From NCBI GenBank assembly GCA_964408455.1, contig CAYOZN010000040.1:1-34182 (forward strand): DNA of 34,182 nt, in the 5' to 3' direction. Origin of the DNA: CAYOZN01 sp964408455. Its GTDB lineage: Bacteria; Planctomycetota; Phycisphaerae; UBA1845; UTPLA1. The position numbers and the translations under genes are program-made. The stretch's first letter is position 1; every line of letters starts with the position of its first letter. The notes below the pieces were generated by a model. That model worked only from the letters and a program-made list of their open reading frames with translations, was not told where the DNA came from and did no database searches. This document shows positions 15,510-24,056 of the stretch, piece after piece.

Positions 15510-17318
15510 TTACCCGTCCGCAAGGCGGCGGCGGTGAGCGCCGAGGATGTCACTGCGCGTAAGGATACCCACGAGGGCGCCGGTGGCGCGCTGGATGACC
15601 GGCAGGCGGCCGATGCCGTGGCGGACCATGTGGTCGGTCGCCTCGCGGAGGGTGTTGTCGTCGTAGACGACGACGGGCGGCCTCTTTCGAAGGCTGGCGA
15701 GGATGGTGGTGCCGGGCAGTGCAAGATCGAGCAGATTGCGCCGTGTGACGATGCCGTGGAGATTGCCCGCTTCGTCGAGCACGGGGAATCCCTGGTGCGA
15801 TGTCTGGTCGGTGACACTGGCGAGCCAGGTCCGTACCTCGGCGAGCGTCTGGCTGCTGCGCAGCGTCACCAGCGCGGTCGAGGCGATGTCGCGCACGAGA
15901 AGCTGATCGAGAAAGTCGGCCTCGTATTCGGCCGGGATGCGCACGCCCCGGCGTGCGATCTTCTCGGTCATGATCGTGTTGCGCATGAGCAGCGACGACA
16001 GGAGATAGGCCGATGCGCAGCCGCCGAGCAGCGGCAGCAGGCCCAGTGGCTGAAGCGTCGTCTCGAAGGCGAAGACAACGCTGGCCAGCATCGCCCGCGA
16101 GGCGCCGGCGAAGATGGCCGCCATGCCGACCAGCGCCGCCACGCGCGGATCGATCGCCGCGGCGGGAAAGATCGACTGCGAGGCGACACCGCACAGGCCG
16201 CCGAGCGAGCCGCCGATGGTGAACAGGGGAGCGAGCGTTCCGCCGGATGTGCCGCTGCCCAGGGATATGGACCACGAGACGAACTTCCATAGGGCCAGGC
16301 TCGCCATCGCGGCAACTGCCAGTTTGCCGGAGATGATGTCGGAGATGTTGTAGTAGCCGACGCCCAGCGTGCGCGGATGGAAGTAACCGACGATACCGAC
16401 GACAAGGCCGCCGATGGCCGGCCACCACATCCAGTGGATGGGCAACAGGCCGAAGCCGTCCTCAACGGCGTACACGATGCGCGTGACGGCGACGCTGGCG
16501 ATGCCGATGATCGCGCCGATGCAGATATAGAGGGCAAGCGCGGCGCAAGTGGGCTGGTGAAGATCGGGCATATGGAAGACGGCCTCGGAGCCCTCGAAGG
16601 CGAGGCGCACGCCGGCCGCCGTGGCCGCCGCCAGCGCGACGGGGATGAACGAACGCGGGCGAAACTCGAAGAGCAGCAGCTCGATGGCGAGCAGCACCGC
16701 CGACACCGGGGAACCGAAGGTCGCCGCCATGCCGGCCGCGGCGCCCGATGCGAGGAGGGTCTTTCGTTCGACGGCAGTGGTGCGGATGAGTTGTCCTACG
16801 AGGGAGCCCAGCGCGCCGCCGGTGGCGATGATCGGTCCCTCGGCGCCGAACGGGCCGCCGGTGCCGATGGCGAGGGCGGCACTGAGCGGCTTGAGGAATG
16901 TCATTCTCGGCGGGATGCGGCTCTGGTTGAGGATGACCTGCTCCATGGCCTCGGGGATGCCGTGACCGCGGATGGCGCGAGAGCCGTAGCGTGCCATGAG
17001 ACCGACGATGATGCCGCCGATGACGGGAATGAAGACGACCCAGGCGCCGAGGGAATGTCCCAACGGCGACTGAGGCTGGATGCTGGCCACGCCGTGGAAC
17101 GCCAGGCCGGTGATGAGCCAGATGAGCCTCGTCAGGAGTTGGGCGATGAGTGCCGCGATGATGGCCAGGACAATGGCCATGCCGGCAACGAACACCACGC
17201 GGCGGCCGACGGGGCGCACCTGGACGGGCACTTCGGCTGCCGTCAGGGTGTCGGCGATGGACGGCGCGACGGGCAGCCCCTGATCGGATGTGAGAGCCTG
17301 CTCAATGTTGGGTGGCAA
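15510..17318 (-). CDS. ClC-family chloride channel/transporter with two CBS domains
   Basis: The protein has 602 residues with about a dozen hydrophobic segments and a cytosolic C-terminus. ClC motifs are GHGIPE (118-123, the first anion-site loop, with His in place of the usual Ser), GAEGP (158-162, gating glutamate E160), LLFEFRP (E218 at the position of the internal proton glutamate of the E. coli exchanger), and GTSGGTLAP (third loop). Both glutamates suggest a H+/Cl- exchanger, though the GHGIP variant may alter anion choice. The tail (about 470-600) has a CBS pair: VRDIASTALVTLRSSQTLAEVRTWL and VVVYDDNTLREATDHMVRHGIGRLPV, which usually sense adenine nucleotides. The listed start is TTG 17318 with GGGAG about 13 nt upstream; a slightly later start is possible, since the first 38 residues precede helix A. 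Its 3' end abuts the palindrome cluster. Confidence 0.92.
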   Translation of the reverse strand: MPPNIEQALTSDQGLPVAPSIADTLTAAEVPVQVRPVGRRVVFVAGMAIVLAIIAALIAQLLTRLIWLITGLAFHGVASIQPQSPLGHSLGAWVVFIPVIGGIIVGLMARYGSRAIRGHGIPEAMEQVILNQSRIPPRMTFLKPLSAALAIGTGGPFGAEGPIIATGGALGSLVGQLIRTTAVERKTLLASGAAAGMAATFGSPVSAVLLAIELLLFEFRPRSFIPVALAAATAAGVRLAFEGSEAVFHMPDLHQPTCAALALYICIGAIIGIASVAVTRIVYAVEDGFGLLPIHWMWWPAIGGLVVGIVGYFHPRTLGVGYYNISDIISGKLAVAAMASLALWKFVSWSISLGSGTSGGTLAPLFTIGGSLGGLCGVASQSIFPAAAIDPRVAALVGMAAIFAGASRAMLASVVFAFETTLQPLGLLPLLGGCASAYLLSSLLMRNTIMTEKIARRGVRIPAEYEADFLDQLLVRDIASTALVTLRSSQTLAEVRTWLASVTDQTSHQGFPVLDEAGNLHGIVTRRNLLDLALPGTTILASLRKRPPVVVYDDNTLREATDHMVRHGIGRLPVIQRATGALVGILTRSDILGAHRRRLADG

Positions 17319-17451
17319 TGGTCGTCAGTCTCCCGGGCGGCCGGATCATACACAGGTGTGACACGGCCGCATTGACACGCAGGTTGTGGATGAAGGGGGC
17401 CGATTCTACGGCGGTTCGCCCGGCGATGCGAGCGAAGGCCGGCCCACTGCG

Positions 17452-18342
17452 TCATTCCAACTCGTCCACGGTTCGCGGCCAGTCCTCCCGCAGCAGCCGG
17501 GAGAGGGAGCGGTCGGCCAGCACGCGCCCTTCGTTCTGACAAGTCGGGCAGTAATTGGTCTCGTTTTCGGCATAGCGGATGCGCTGCACGGGGGTGCCGC
17601 ACGCGGGGCACGGCAGGTTGTAGCGGCCGTGGACGGCGAAGCCGGGGCGGAAGGCGGTGATCTCGCCGGGGCCGGGAAAGCGGTCGTGAAATTCCGCCCG
17701 GAGCTCGTCGATCCATCGGGTGAGCGTCGTCACGGTGGCACCGTGCAGCCGGGCGATCTCGGCGTCGGTCAGGCGGCTGGTGAGTTTCACCGGCGAAAGG
17801 CGGGCAGCGTGGAGGATTTCGTCGCTGTATGCGTTACCGATGCCGGAGAACAGGCGCGGATCGGTCAGGCTGCGCTTGAGGGTGTGGTTCTCGCGACGGA
17901 GGGCTGCGGCGAAGGCGCTGGTTTCGCAGTCGAGCGGCTCGATGCCACCGTGGTCCAGCCGCCGCAGTTCGTCCGCGCCCGCGATGATATGCAGCGACGC
18001 GCGTCTCTTCGTGCCGGCCTCGGTCAGTGCCAGCGTACCGGCATCGAAGGCGAACGCCGCGAGCGAGATCTTCGCGGGCGGCCGGGCCAGCGGCGCCAGC
18101 CAGCGGAATCGACCCGCGATCATCAGGTGAAACACGAGGTGCACATCGCCTTCCATCGAAAGGACGATCCGCTTGCCCGCGCGGCCGACGGACTCGACGC
18201 GCCGACCGACGGCCGCCTCCACGGGCGGCTCAAACGTGCGGAGGAGAAAGGGTCCGATGATGTCGGCCCGTCGAAGGGCCGCGCCCGCGACACGCTCGCG
18301 CAGCTTTTCAACGTAGATCGTGACATCGGGCAGTTCGGGCAT
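17452..18342 (-). CDS. mutM: Formamidopyrimidine-DNA glycosylase (Fpg/Nei family)
   Basis: Base-excision repair enzyme that removes oxidised purines (8-oxoguanine, FapyG) and nicks the AP site. It has 296 residues. The start is taken at ATG 18342 because the enzyme needs N-terminal P-E-L-P after Met removal (Pro2 forms the Schiff base, Glu3 is the acid) and AGGA lies eight bases upstream; the ATG nine bases earlier would bury Pro2. Other landmarks are the Lys turn in RAGKRIVL (about 58-65), the helix-two-turn-helix with FSGIGNAYSDEILHAARLSP, and the C-terminal zinc finger CPACGTPVQRIRYAENETNYCPTC. A tail of about 25 residues follows the finger. The Fpg-versus-Nei call rests on overall pattern, so the symbol is probable rather than certain. 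It lies 133 bp before the ClC start, same strand. Confidence 0.88.
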   Translation of the reverse strand: MPELPDVTIYVEKLRERVAGAALRRADIIGPFLLRTFEPPVEAAVGRRVESVGRAGKRIVLSMEGDVHLVFHLMIAGRFRWLAPLARPPAKISLAAFAFDAGTLALTEAGTKRRASLHIIAGADELRRLDHGGIEPLDCETSAFAAALRRENHTLKRSLTDPRLFSGIGNAYSDEILHAARLSPVKLTSRLTDAEIARLHGATVTTLTRWIDELRAEFHDRFPGPGEITAFRPGFAVHGRYNLPCPACGTPVQRIRYAENETNYCPTCQNEGRVLADRSLSRLLREDWPRTVDELE

Positions 18343-18445
18343 GGGTGTCATCCTACCGCGCGGCGATGGACGATGGCTGCAAATGGCCGCAGTCCCCGCG
18401 GCCCCTGAAGCGCTCGCGAATGCGGCGGGCTGCGGCTAGAATGGC

Positions 18446-19480
18446 ATGCGAAGAGGAGCCAGCCAGCACGAAGTGTCCAGCACCGGCAATCTACAGCACG
18501 TCTTATGCATGGCATTGGTCGCAGCCGTCGCGTCCTGCTCGCACAGTTCGCGCGAAGCCCGGCCGCCGGCAATCCATCCAGCCGAGACTGCGACCGACGC
18601 CCAAACGACGCCAAACGTAAACGCCGGCGCGGCGCCGACCGATTCCCCACCGGTCCTCGTGCTGACGCGGCGCGATCTGCCGGGACTGCACAATGTCATC
18701 GAGCTGCCGGGCGGGCTGATCAGCGGGTCCGACCCGCACGGGCAGGAGGGATTCGAGTCGCTGAAGAAGCTCGGCGTGCAGACGATCATCTCGGTCGATG
18801 GGGCGGCGCCGGACGTCGAGTCGGCCCGGGCACACGGAATGCGCTACGTACATCTGCCAATCGGCTACGATGGCATCCAGCCCGAGCGCTGCATCGCGCT
18901 GGCCAAGGCGGTGCGCGAGTTGCCATCGCCGGTGTACGTACACTGTCATCATGGCATTCACCGCGGGCCGGCGGCGGCCGCATACGTGCTGGTGGGATTG
19001 CGGCGGATGACGACGGACGCGGCGCTGGCGTTCATGAAGACGGCCGGGACGTCCGACAAGTATGCGCATCTGTATGAAGCGGTCGCAGACGCGCGGCCGA
19101 TCGCCGACGAGCGGCTCGCCGCGGAGACGCCGGAGTTGCCGGAGCGCGCAGTCGTCTCCCGGCTTACGGACCACATGGCGGCGCTGGGGAGGGTGTGGGA
19201 TCACATCGCCGAGATCAAAGCGGCAGGCTGGAAGGCGCCGGAGTCGAACCCCGATCTCGATCCGCGGAATGAGGCGGTCATTCTGGCTGAGCATTTCCGC
19301 GAAATGGCGAGGCTGGACGAAGTGAAGGACCGCCCGGCGGACTTCCTCAACTGGCTGCACGAGTCGGAAGCTGCTGCGTGGCGAATGGCGGAGGGGGCGC
19401 AGGGCGGCGCGCAAGATGCGGCCTATGCAGCTTTGAAGGAGCGATGCAGTGCATGCCACCGGGCATATCGCGACGACTAG
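18446..19480 (+). CDS. Lipoprotein fusing a dual-specificity-type phosphatase to a cytochrome c'-like domain
   Basis: The protein has 344 residues from ATG 18446 (GTG 18473 or ATG 18509 are alternatives; no start has a clear ribosome binding site). The hydrophobic MALVAAVASC places a lipobox V-A-S-C at the envelope. Residues about 70-215 form a tyrosine/dual-specificity phosphatase fold: ISGSDPHGQEGFESLKKLGVQTIISVDG, then the P-loop HCHHGIHRGPAAA with catalytic C167 and R173 (HCx5R intact). From about 220 a four-helix region (DHMAALGRVWDHI, NEAVILAEHFREMARL, FLNWLHESEAAAWRM) ends in CSACHRAYRDD; C334, C337 and H338 form a heme c site at the far C-terminus, as in cytochromes c'. I infer a periplasm-facing heme-binding phosphatase, perhaps redox- or NO-controlled; this is not proven. 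It is divergent from mutM. Confidence 0.8.
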   Translation: MRRGASQHEVSSTGNLQHVLCMALVAAVASCSHSSREARPPAIHPAETATDAQTTPNVNAGAAPTDSPPVLVLTRRDLPGLHNVIELPGGLISGSDPHGQEGFESLKKLGVQTIISVDGAAPDVESARAHGMRYVHLPIGYDGIQPERCIALAKAVRELPSPVYVHCHHGIHRGPAAAAYVLVGLRRMTTDAALAFMKTAGTSDKYAHLYEAVADARPIADERLAAETPELPERAVVSRLTDHMAALGRVWDHIAEIKAAGWKAPESNPDLDPRNEAVILAEHFREMARLDEVKDRPADFLNWLHESEAAAWRMAEGAQGGAQDAAYAALKERCSACHRAYRDD

Positions 19481-19556
19481 GGGCAAGGGGCGGCGGCGGC
19501 AATGCCATCAATATGGCACGCGCGGTATTGCGAGAAACCGCTCGGGCCAGGCGGCG

Positions 19557-20954
19557 TCATCTCGATGGCGGGGGCAGCCGGTTTGAGTCGAGCAGATATT
19601 GCGCAATTGCCCCGGCGGCGAGCCGGTTGCCGGCTGCGTTGTAGTGGGCATCCTCCTCGAAGCAGAGCGGGTACTCGGTCGTGGCCTGAAATGCATCGAG
19701 CAGGTTAATGACGGTCATGTCGGCCTTTTCGCCGGCCTCTTCAAAGAATTCGAAGAAAGTAAACCGGTGCGGCTCGTTCCCGGTGTACTGACCGGCAAGC
19801 CGTCCCACGTCCTGCGGCGACTCGCGATTATTCCAGTGAAAGTTGAATGGCATCAGGACGAGGGCAAAATCGGAGCCGGCGTCGCGGCAGGCGTCGCGGG
19901 TGCGACGAATGTGCGCGAAGGTTCGCTCATAGTGGGGCCGCATGGCCTCCATCGGGTGCCGCAACGGAAAGAACAGGTCGTTCTCGACGACGTCGCCGAT
20001 TTTGATCTCGAAACGATAGTAGTCGTAGCGCCGCCCGGGCTCGGCGGGCTTTGCCGGCGCGTCTCCGAGCAGCCGCTGAACCGGCTCGCCGATCCGCGTC
20101 AGGCGCAGCAACTGCCGTGTGGGCGACTCTTCCCAGGGCCGTGATGCCGGCACCAGGTATTCATCGGGGAAGGGAAAGTGCAGGTCCGGGCCGGTGGACG
20201 TATTCTCCATGCCGTGCTTGTAATCGTCGCCGATGTCGGAGAGGTTCAGCGTCATCAGCGTGAGGTGTGGCCGATAGTGGCGCACGATGTCGTCGAACAC
20301 CTGCCGCTCGATCAGCGGCGACCAGCTGATGTGACCGGCATTGAGCACGCGAACGTCGAGGTCCATGCGGCGGGCGCGCAGCTTCTGTTCGAGCACCGCG
20401 GGGATGGATTGTTCGTAGGGCACGAAGAACCCAAAGGCGTAAGAATCGCCGAGCACGGCCACGCGATAACCGGCCTTCAGGAACTGGGGCCGGGACCAGG
20501 GTGTGCGCAGGGCATCCTCGTTGGTCTCGACGAAGATCTGACTTTCAGCGGCTGCGCCGGGCTGCCACACCATGCGGCTGTCGGGCAGGAGAACGTGGTG
20601 CAATCGGCGATGGGCGACGCTGCACTCGGACATGGATGGCATGCGCCTTTCGCCGACGATGAATTGCCCGATCAACTCCAGCCCGCCGACGAGCAGTACG
20701 AGCCCAAGTGCGATCGCGAAAAGCGTTTTTTTCCACAGGCGGCGGGCGTCGAGGGCGAAGCGCACGATCGGCACGAGCGCAAGCCAGTAGAGCATGTACA
20801 CAATGGCAAGGTGCCAGTCGAGCGAAGGGCCGCGGCCCAACACAACAAACGCGGTTGCCACGCCGGCGGCGGTGAACGCTGCATACGCGACGAGAAAACG
20901 CCGAAAACGGCGACGAACAGTTTCGTCGCGCTGCTTGTCGGGCGAGACCGTCAC
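19557..20954 (-). CDS. Membrane-anchored SGNH-hydrolase-like protein
   Basis: The protein has 465 residues. The start is GTG 20954, overlapping the TerC stop (GTGA). The longer frame upstream is an Arg/Pro-rich shadow of terC. Residues 1-30 are charged and cytosolic. About three hydrophobic segments follow (FLVAYAAFTAAGVATAFVVL, LAIVYMLYWLALVPIV, LFAIALGLVLLVGGLELIGQ), then a large extracytoplasmic domain. It carries block I GDSYAFGF with nucleophile S171 (169-176), an N-A-G-H-I element, and the C-terminal DAHYNAAGN (D435, H437), the DxHxN pattern of SGNH and AlgX-like O-acetyl esterases or transferases. The catalytic triad looks complete. A role in acylating or deacylating a surface polysaccharide is plausible by family, but no partner acyltransferase is in the window. 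It is coupled to terC and convergent with the phosphatase-cytochrome gene. Confidence 0.78.
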   Translation of the reverse strand: MTVSPDKQRDETVRRRFRRFLVAYAAFTAAGVATAFVVLGRGPSLDWHLAIVYMLYWLALVPIVRFALDARRLWKKTLFAIALGLVLLVGGLELIGQFIVGERRMPSMSECSVAHRRLHHVLLPDSRMVWQPGAAAESQIFVETNEDALRTPWSRPQFLKAGYRVAVLGDSYAFGFFVPYEQSIPAVLEQKLRARRMDLDVRVLNAGHISWSPLIERQVFDDIVRHYRPHLTLMTLNLSDIGDDYKHGMENTSTGPDLHFPFPDEYLVPASRPWEESPTRQLLRLTRIGEPVQRLLGDAPAKPAEPGRRYDYYRFEIKIGDVVENDLFFPLRHPMEAMRPHYERTFAHIRRTRDACRDAGSDFALVLMPFNFHWNNRESPQDVGRLAGQYTGNEPHRFTFFEFFEEAGEKADMTVINLLDAFQATTEYPLCFEEDAHYNAAGNRLAAGAIAQYLLDSNRLPPPSR

Positions 20955-22195
20955 GGCTTTACGTCCGAACCTCGATTGCCGATGACGCCGCGCACGAGGG
21001 CGCGAGCCTGGTCCTTGAACAGCTTGAGGAGCTTGCGCGCCCAGAGGAACTCGCTGCCGAGTACGGCAAGGCCGACGGGGATCACGAGCGTCGCCGGGCC
21101 CGGCAGCACGATCAGTGCCAGGCCGATGAGGACGACGGTGGAGCCAATCAAAAAGATGAAGACACGGCGAATCTGCTTCCACGTGGCTTCGAGCGAAAGC
21201 GTCGCCGGCGGTCCGCCGACCGGCGGCTCGGGCGCCGCTTCACCGCCACCGCGCCTGCTGAAAATCGATCCCAGCACGCCGGTGACCAGGATGCCGCCAA
21301 TGATGGCGAGGGAAACCAGCGGCGGGAATTTGAACTGGTGGTGTATAAGCATTTTGACTCCGACAAAGGCCAGCACGAACACGAGGCTGATCTTGAGATA
21401 ACGAAACTTGTCCAGCACGCCGGCGAGGGCAAAGTACAGGGAGCGCAGGCCGAGGATGGCGAACACGTTGGACGTAAACACGATGAAGGGATCGGCCGTA
21501 ATGGCGAAGATCGCGGGAATGGAATCGACGGCGAAGAGCACATCGGTGCTTTCGACGACCAGCAGCACCAGAAAGAGGGGCGTGATGGCGCGGGCACCGT
21601 CCAGCCTGGTGAAGAAATGCTCGCCCTGGTAGTCGCGAGTGACCGGGAAGATGCGCCGGGCGATGCGGACGAGGATGTTGCGGTCGGGGTCGACCTTTTC
21701 GTCTCCGGCCAGCAGCATTTTCACGGCGGTGATGATGAGGATGCCGCCAAAGACATAGTTGATCCAGGCAAAGCGTGCGATCAGCGCGGCGCCGAGCGCG
21801 ATCATCACGCCACGCAGCACGAGGGCCCCGAGGATGCCCCAGAAGAGCACCCGGTGCTGATACATGGCGGGCACGTTGAAGTAGGAAAAGATGATGGCGA
21901 TGACGAAGATGTTGTCGAGGCTCAGCGATTTTTCGACGACGTAGCCGGTGAAGAACTCGATGGCGGCGATCTTGCCGGGCTTCATGTGGTCGCCGGTGCC
22001 GATGCCGAACACGTGGTGCTCGTACAGCCAGTACACGCCGACGTTGAAGGCGAGGGCGAGAACGACCCAGACGGCCGTCCAGAGCATGGCCTCGTTGACG
22101 CCGATGACGTGGGCCTTGCGATTGAACACCCCCAGATCGAGGGCGAGCAGGACGAGGACAAATAAGATGAAGCCGATCCACAGCCAGATGAGCAT
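20951..22195 (-). CDS. TerC-family membrane protein fused to a PGPGW-type domain
   Basis: The protein has 414 residues. The first about 315 residues are a TerC/Alx-type integral membrane protein: MLIWLWIGFILFVLVLLALD, the conserved EFFTGYVVEKSLSLDNIFV (about 78-96, acidic metal-site region) and VVESTDVLFAVDSIPAIFAIT (about 212-232). The family is linked to tellurite resistance and, in studied members, Mn2+ export. After a Gly/Pro/Ala linker (about 315-340) comes a second unit, WKQIRRVFIFLIGSTVVLIG, then LPGPATLVIPVGLAVLGSEFLWARKLL. This matches the PGPGW small membrane family, usually a separate protein. The fusion is in one uninterrupted frame. ATG 22195 has AGGAG about 13 nt upstream. I looked for a yybP-ykoY Mn2+ riboswitch upstream but the leader is too short. 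The stop overlaps the GTG of the SGNH gene. Confidence 0.9.
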   Translation of the reverse strand: MLIWLWIGFILFVLVLLALDLGVFNRKAHVIGVNEAMLWTAVWVVLALAFNVGVYWLYEHHVFGIGTGDHMKPGKIAAIEFFTGYVVEKSLSLDNIFVIAIIFSYFNVPAMYQHRVLFWGILGALVLRGVMIALGAALIARFAWINYVFGGILIITAVKMLLAGDEKVDPDRNILVRIARRIFPVTRDYQGEHFFTRLDGARAITPLFLVLLVVESTDVLFAVDSIPAIFAITADPFIVFTSNVFAILGLRSLYFALAGVLDKFRYLKISLVFVLAFVGVKMLIHHQFKFPPLVSLAIIGGILVTGVLGSIFSRRGGGEAAPEPPVGGPPATLSLEATWKQIRRVFIFLIGSTVVLIGLALIVLPGPATLVIPVGLAVLGSEFLWARKLLKLFKDQARALVRGVIGNRGSDVKP

Positions 22196-22344
22196 GGGGG
22201 CGAGGCACTCCTGAAGTTTGTCGCGGTATGCAATCCCTAACGCGGCGTCGCGTCAAGCTACGTACGAACGACCGGGGATCTTAGCCAGGCTGCCGGTGCG
22301 CTATTACCCGCAAAGGAATATTCGCCTGCATCGGGTGGGCGGCG

Positions 22345-22350
22345 TACAAT
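22345..22350 (+). promoter_or_regulatory. TACAAT -10-like box
   Basis: TACAAT (22345-22350) lies 20 bases before ATG 22371 and 47 before ATG 22398. No good -35 is seen. It supports a late start for the following gene rather than the longer open frame from 22218. Confidence 0.25.
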
Positions 22351-22397
22351 TCGGCGGGCACCCGCGGCACATGTCGCGGGTCGCCACGGGGCCGAAC

Positions 22398-23396
22398 ATG
22401 GACAGCGCCACACGTGCAGGAGCGGGCGAAAAGGGGGGTTCTCCGCCTTCCACCGGAGTTCTGCCGGGACCGAATCGAATCGAGCTTGAGCCGGTGGTCG
22501 TGGTCACCGGTTCCGCCTATTCGAGCAGCCCTGCCTCGAGCATGCCGGCGGCGTTCGTTCCGCGCGTGCCGACCGTGACGCAAAGCGCTCCGGACGAACT
22601 GGAAGTGGAGGGGGAGGGCATCTACTGCCCGGTCTGCAATTATAACCTGAGCGGTGTGCATTCGGGCCGGTGTCCGGAATGTGGCGCCCTCTTCAGCCGT
22701 ACGGCGCTGCTCGATTCTCAGGCATCACAGAAGATCGTGCTGATGCCGTGGGACCGTCCGGACCACGCGCCTTTTTTCCGGCGCTTTCGTGAGACGTTGT
22801 CGGTGTGTCTGCTGAAGGCGGAGCGGTTCGCGTTTGCGTTCAGCGTTCAGCCGCAGCGGTCAAACGTGTGGACGTTTTATGCATGGGTGCTTTTCGCGTG
22901 CATGGCCATGGCCGTCATGCAGGTGGCGATTTCCCTGGCCTTCACGCGCAATACGATTTTCATGCCCTCAAATATCGTGGCGATTTTCGCCGGATACGTT
23001 GCCTTTACTTTCATGCTGGTGACGAGCCTGACGTTCGTGCCGGCGTTGCTGCTGTGGACACAATGCCGTCATTTTGACGGCCGGCGGCATTTCGCGCCGT
23101 GGCTGTCGATCTGCGCGTACGCATCGGCGCACTTTCTGTTGCTGGGCGTGTGCGTGCCGCTGGGGCTGGTGCCCGCGGCGATGAACCACGAGGCGATGAC
23201 CATTGTGTCGGTGCTATGCGTCGTGGGCGTCGTTGCTCTGTGGGGCTGCACGATGAGGGCCGTGATCGACATGCGGCGATCGCGATGGGAGACGGGTCCT
23301 TTTCTGATGGTGGCCCTCACACTGACTGCGGCGGGATGCATGCTGGTGTCGTTCGTGCTGGCCGGGATGGTGTCCGAACTGGCGGCGTCGATTTGA
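22398..23396 (+). CDS. Zinc-ribbon multi-pass membrane protein of unknown function
   Basis: The protein has 332 residues from ATG 22398 (ATG 22371 is possible; upstream codons to 22218 overlap the terC leader and look non-coding). After a disordered Ser/Pro/Ala stretch there is a zinc ribbon, CPVCNYNLSGVHSGRCPECG (about residues 77-96), the C-x2-C...C-x2-C form often seen at the start of planctomycete membrane proteins. Then come about five membrane segments: YAWVLFACMAMAVMQVAISLAF, IVAIFAGYVAFTFMLVTSLTFV, an A-S-A-H-F-L-L-L-G-V helix, IVSVLCVVGVVALWGCTM and FLMVALTLTAAGCMLVSFVL. The helix layout is like Yip1-type proteins, but I cannot confirm the family. No catalytic motif is visible. It is divergent from terC. 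Codon choice looks native. Confidence 0.75.
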   Translation: MDSATRAGAGEKGGSPPSTGVLPGPNRIELEPVVVVTGSAYSSSPASSMPAAFVPRVPTVTQSAPDELEVEGEGIYCPVCNYNLSGVHSGRCPECGALFSRTALLDSQASQKIVLMPWDRPDHAPFFRRFRETLSVCLLKAERFAFAFSVQPQRSNVWTFYAWVLFACMAMAVMQVAISLAFTRNTIFMPSNIVAIFAGYVAFTFMLVTSLTFVPALLLWTQCRHFDGRRHFAPWLSICAYASAHFLLLGVCVPLGLVPAAMNHEAMTIVSVLCVVGVVALWGCTMRAVIDMRRSRWETGPFLMVALTLTAAGCMLVSFVLAGMVSELAASI

Positions 23397-23507
23397 CGCC
23401 GCGGCGGCGGCGACCCATGTGTGCGATAAGTCCATTCCTGGCAGTTGGTTATGGGCGGATTCCGGGCCGTGTTGTTCGCCGCATCGTCGTTTTCGGATGA
23501 ACATCAG

Positions 23508-23537
23508 TTGATTTCGAGGTTCTGCCGAACGTAGAGT
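23508..23537 (+). promoter_or_regulatory. Promoter candidate for the small membrane protein
   Basis: TTGATT (23508-23513) and TAGAGT (23532-23537) are separated by 18 bp. The -10 ends nine bases before ATG 23547, again implying a leaderless or nearly leaderless transcript. Confidence 0.35.
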
Positions 23538-23546
23538 ACCGACACC

Positions 23547-23921
23547 ATGCACGCCGAGCCTGCACCATCCGAGTCCGTCCGCCGCACTGCCGTGTCCGGC
23601 GCCGTCGTGGCGTTCGTGGCCCTGGTGGGGCTGGACGCCGCCTCGCCGATGCACCGGGCCGGCGACGAGTTGGGCACGGGCAGCTCGGTCGTCGCGCGGC
23701 TGGTGTCGCCGCCAAGCGGCGCCCGATCGAGCGGGGACATGGCGATCGGACTGACGGCGCTGGCATTTCTGCTGGTGCTGATCCTCCGGCGCTGGCCGAC
23801 GCTGGAAATGGTCGGCTCGATCTGCCCGATCCTGGCGCGACGCGTCGCGACCACGGTGCCGACACTTCTAGGCCGGCGCCTGTCGATCTCCTATCGCATC
23901 GGCGGCCGGCACGGCGGCTGA
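23547..23921 (+). CDS. Small membrane protein of unknown function
   Basis: I do not recognise this 124-residue protein. It has two hydrophobic stretches, AVSGAVVAFVALVGLDAA (about 15-32) and MAIGLTALAFLLVLILRRW (about 65-83), and a basic C-terminal tail rich in Arg, Gly and Ile. The first may act as a signal anchor. There is no enzymatic motif. A promoter-like pair sits just upstream at 23508-23537, and the frame lies alone between two plus-strand genes, 135 bp before secA. It could be a chance frame; the promoter and the membrane-protein composition make it somewhat more likely than not to be real. Confidence 0.5.
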   Translation: MHAEPAPSESVRRTAVSGAVVAFVALVGLDAASPMHRAGDELGTGSSVVARLVSPPSGARSSGDMAIGLTALAFLLVLILRRWPTLEMVGSICPILARRVATTVPTLLGRRLSISYRIGGRHGG

Positions 23922-24056
23922 TTTTCATCACTGTCACATCGATTGCACCAGCACACGGCCGGCGCATGCCGGCGGTCTTGCGTATGTTCCTGGTCCAGAA
24001 GCGCCTTTTTCCGGGCCTGCCGCGCGTGCGGCGGGCGAGAATCCCCTGGTGATGAC

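Noticed and set aside
22196..22300. Mn2+ (yybP-ykoY) riboswitch before terC
   Set aside because: The leader is under about 70 nt before the divergent gene region, and I see none of the conserved loop sequences.
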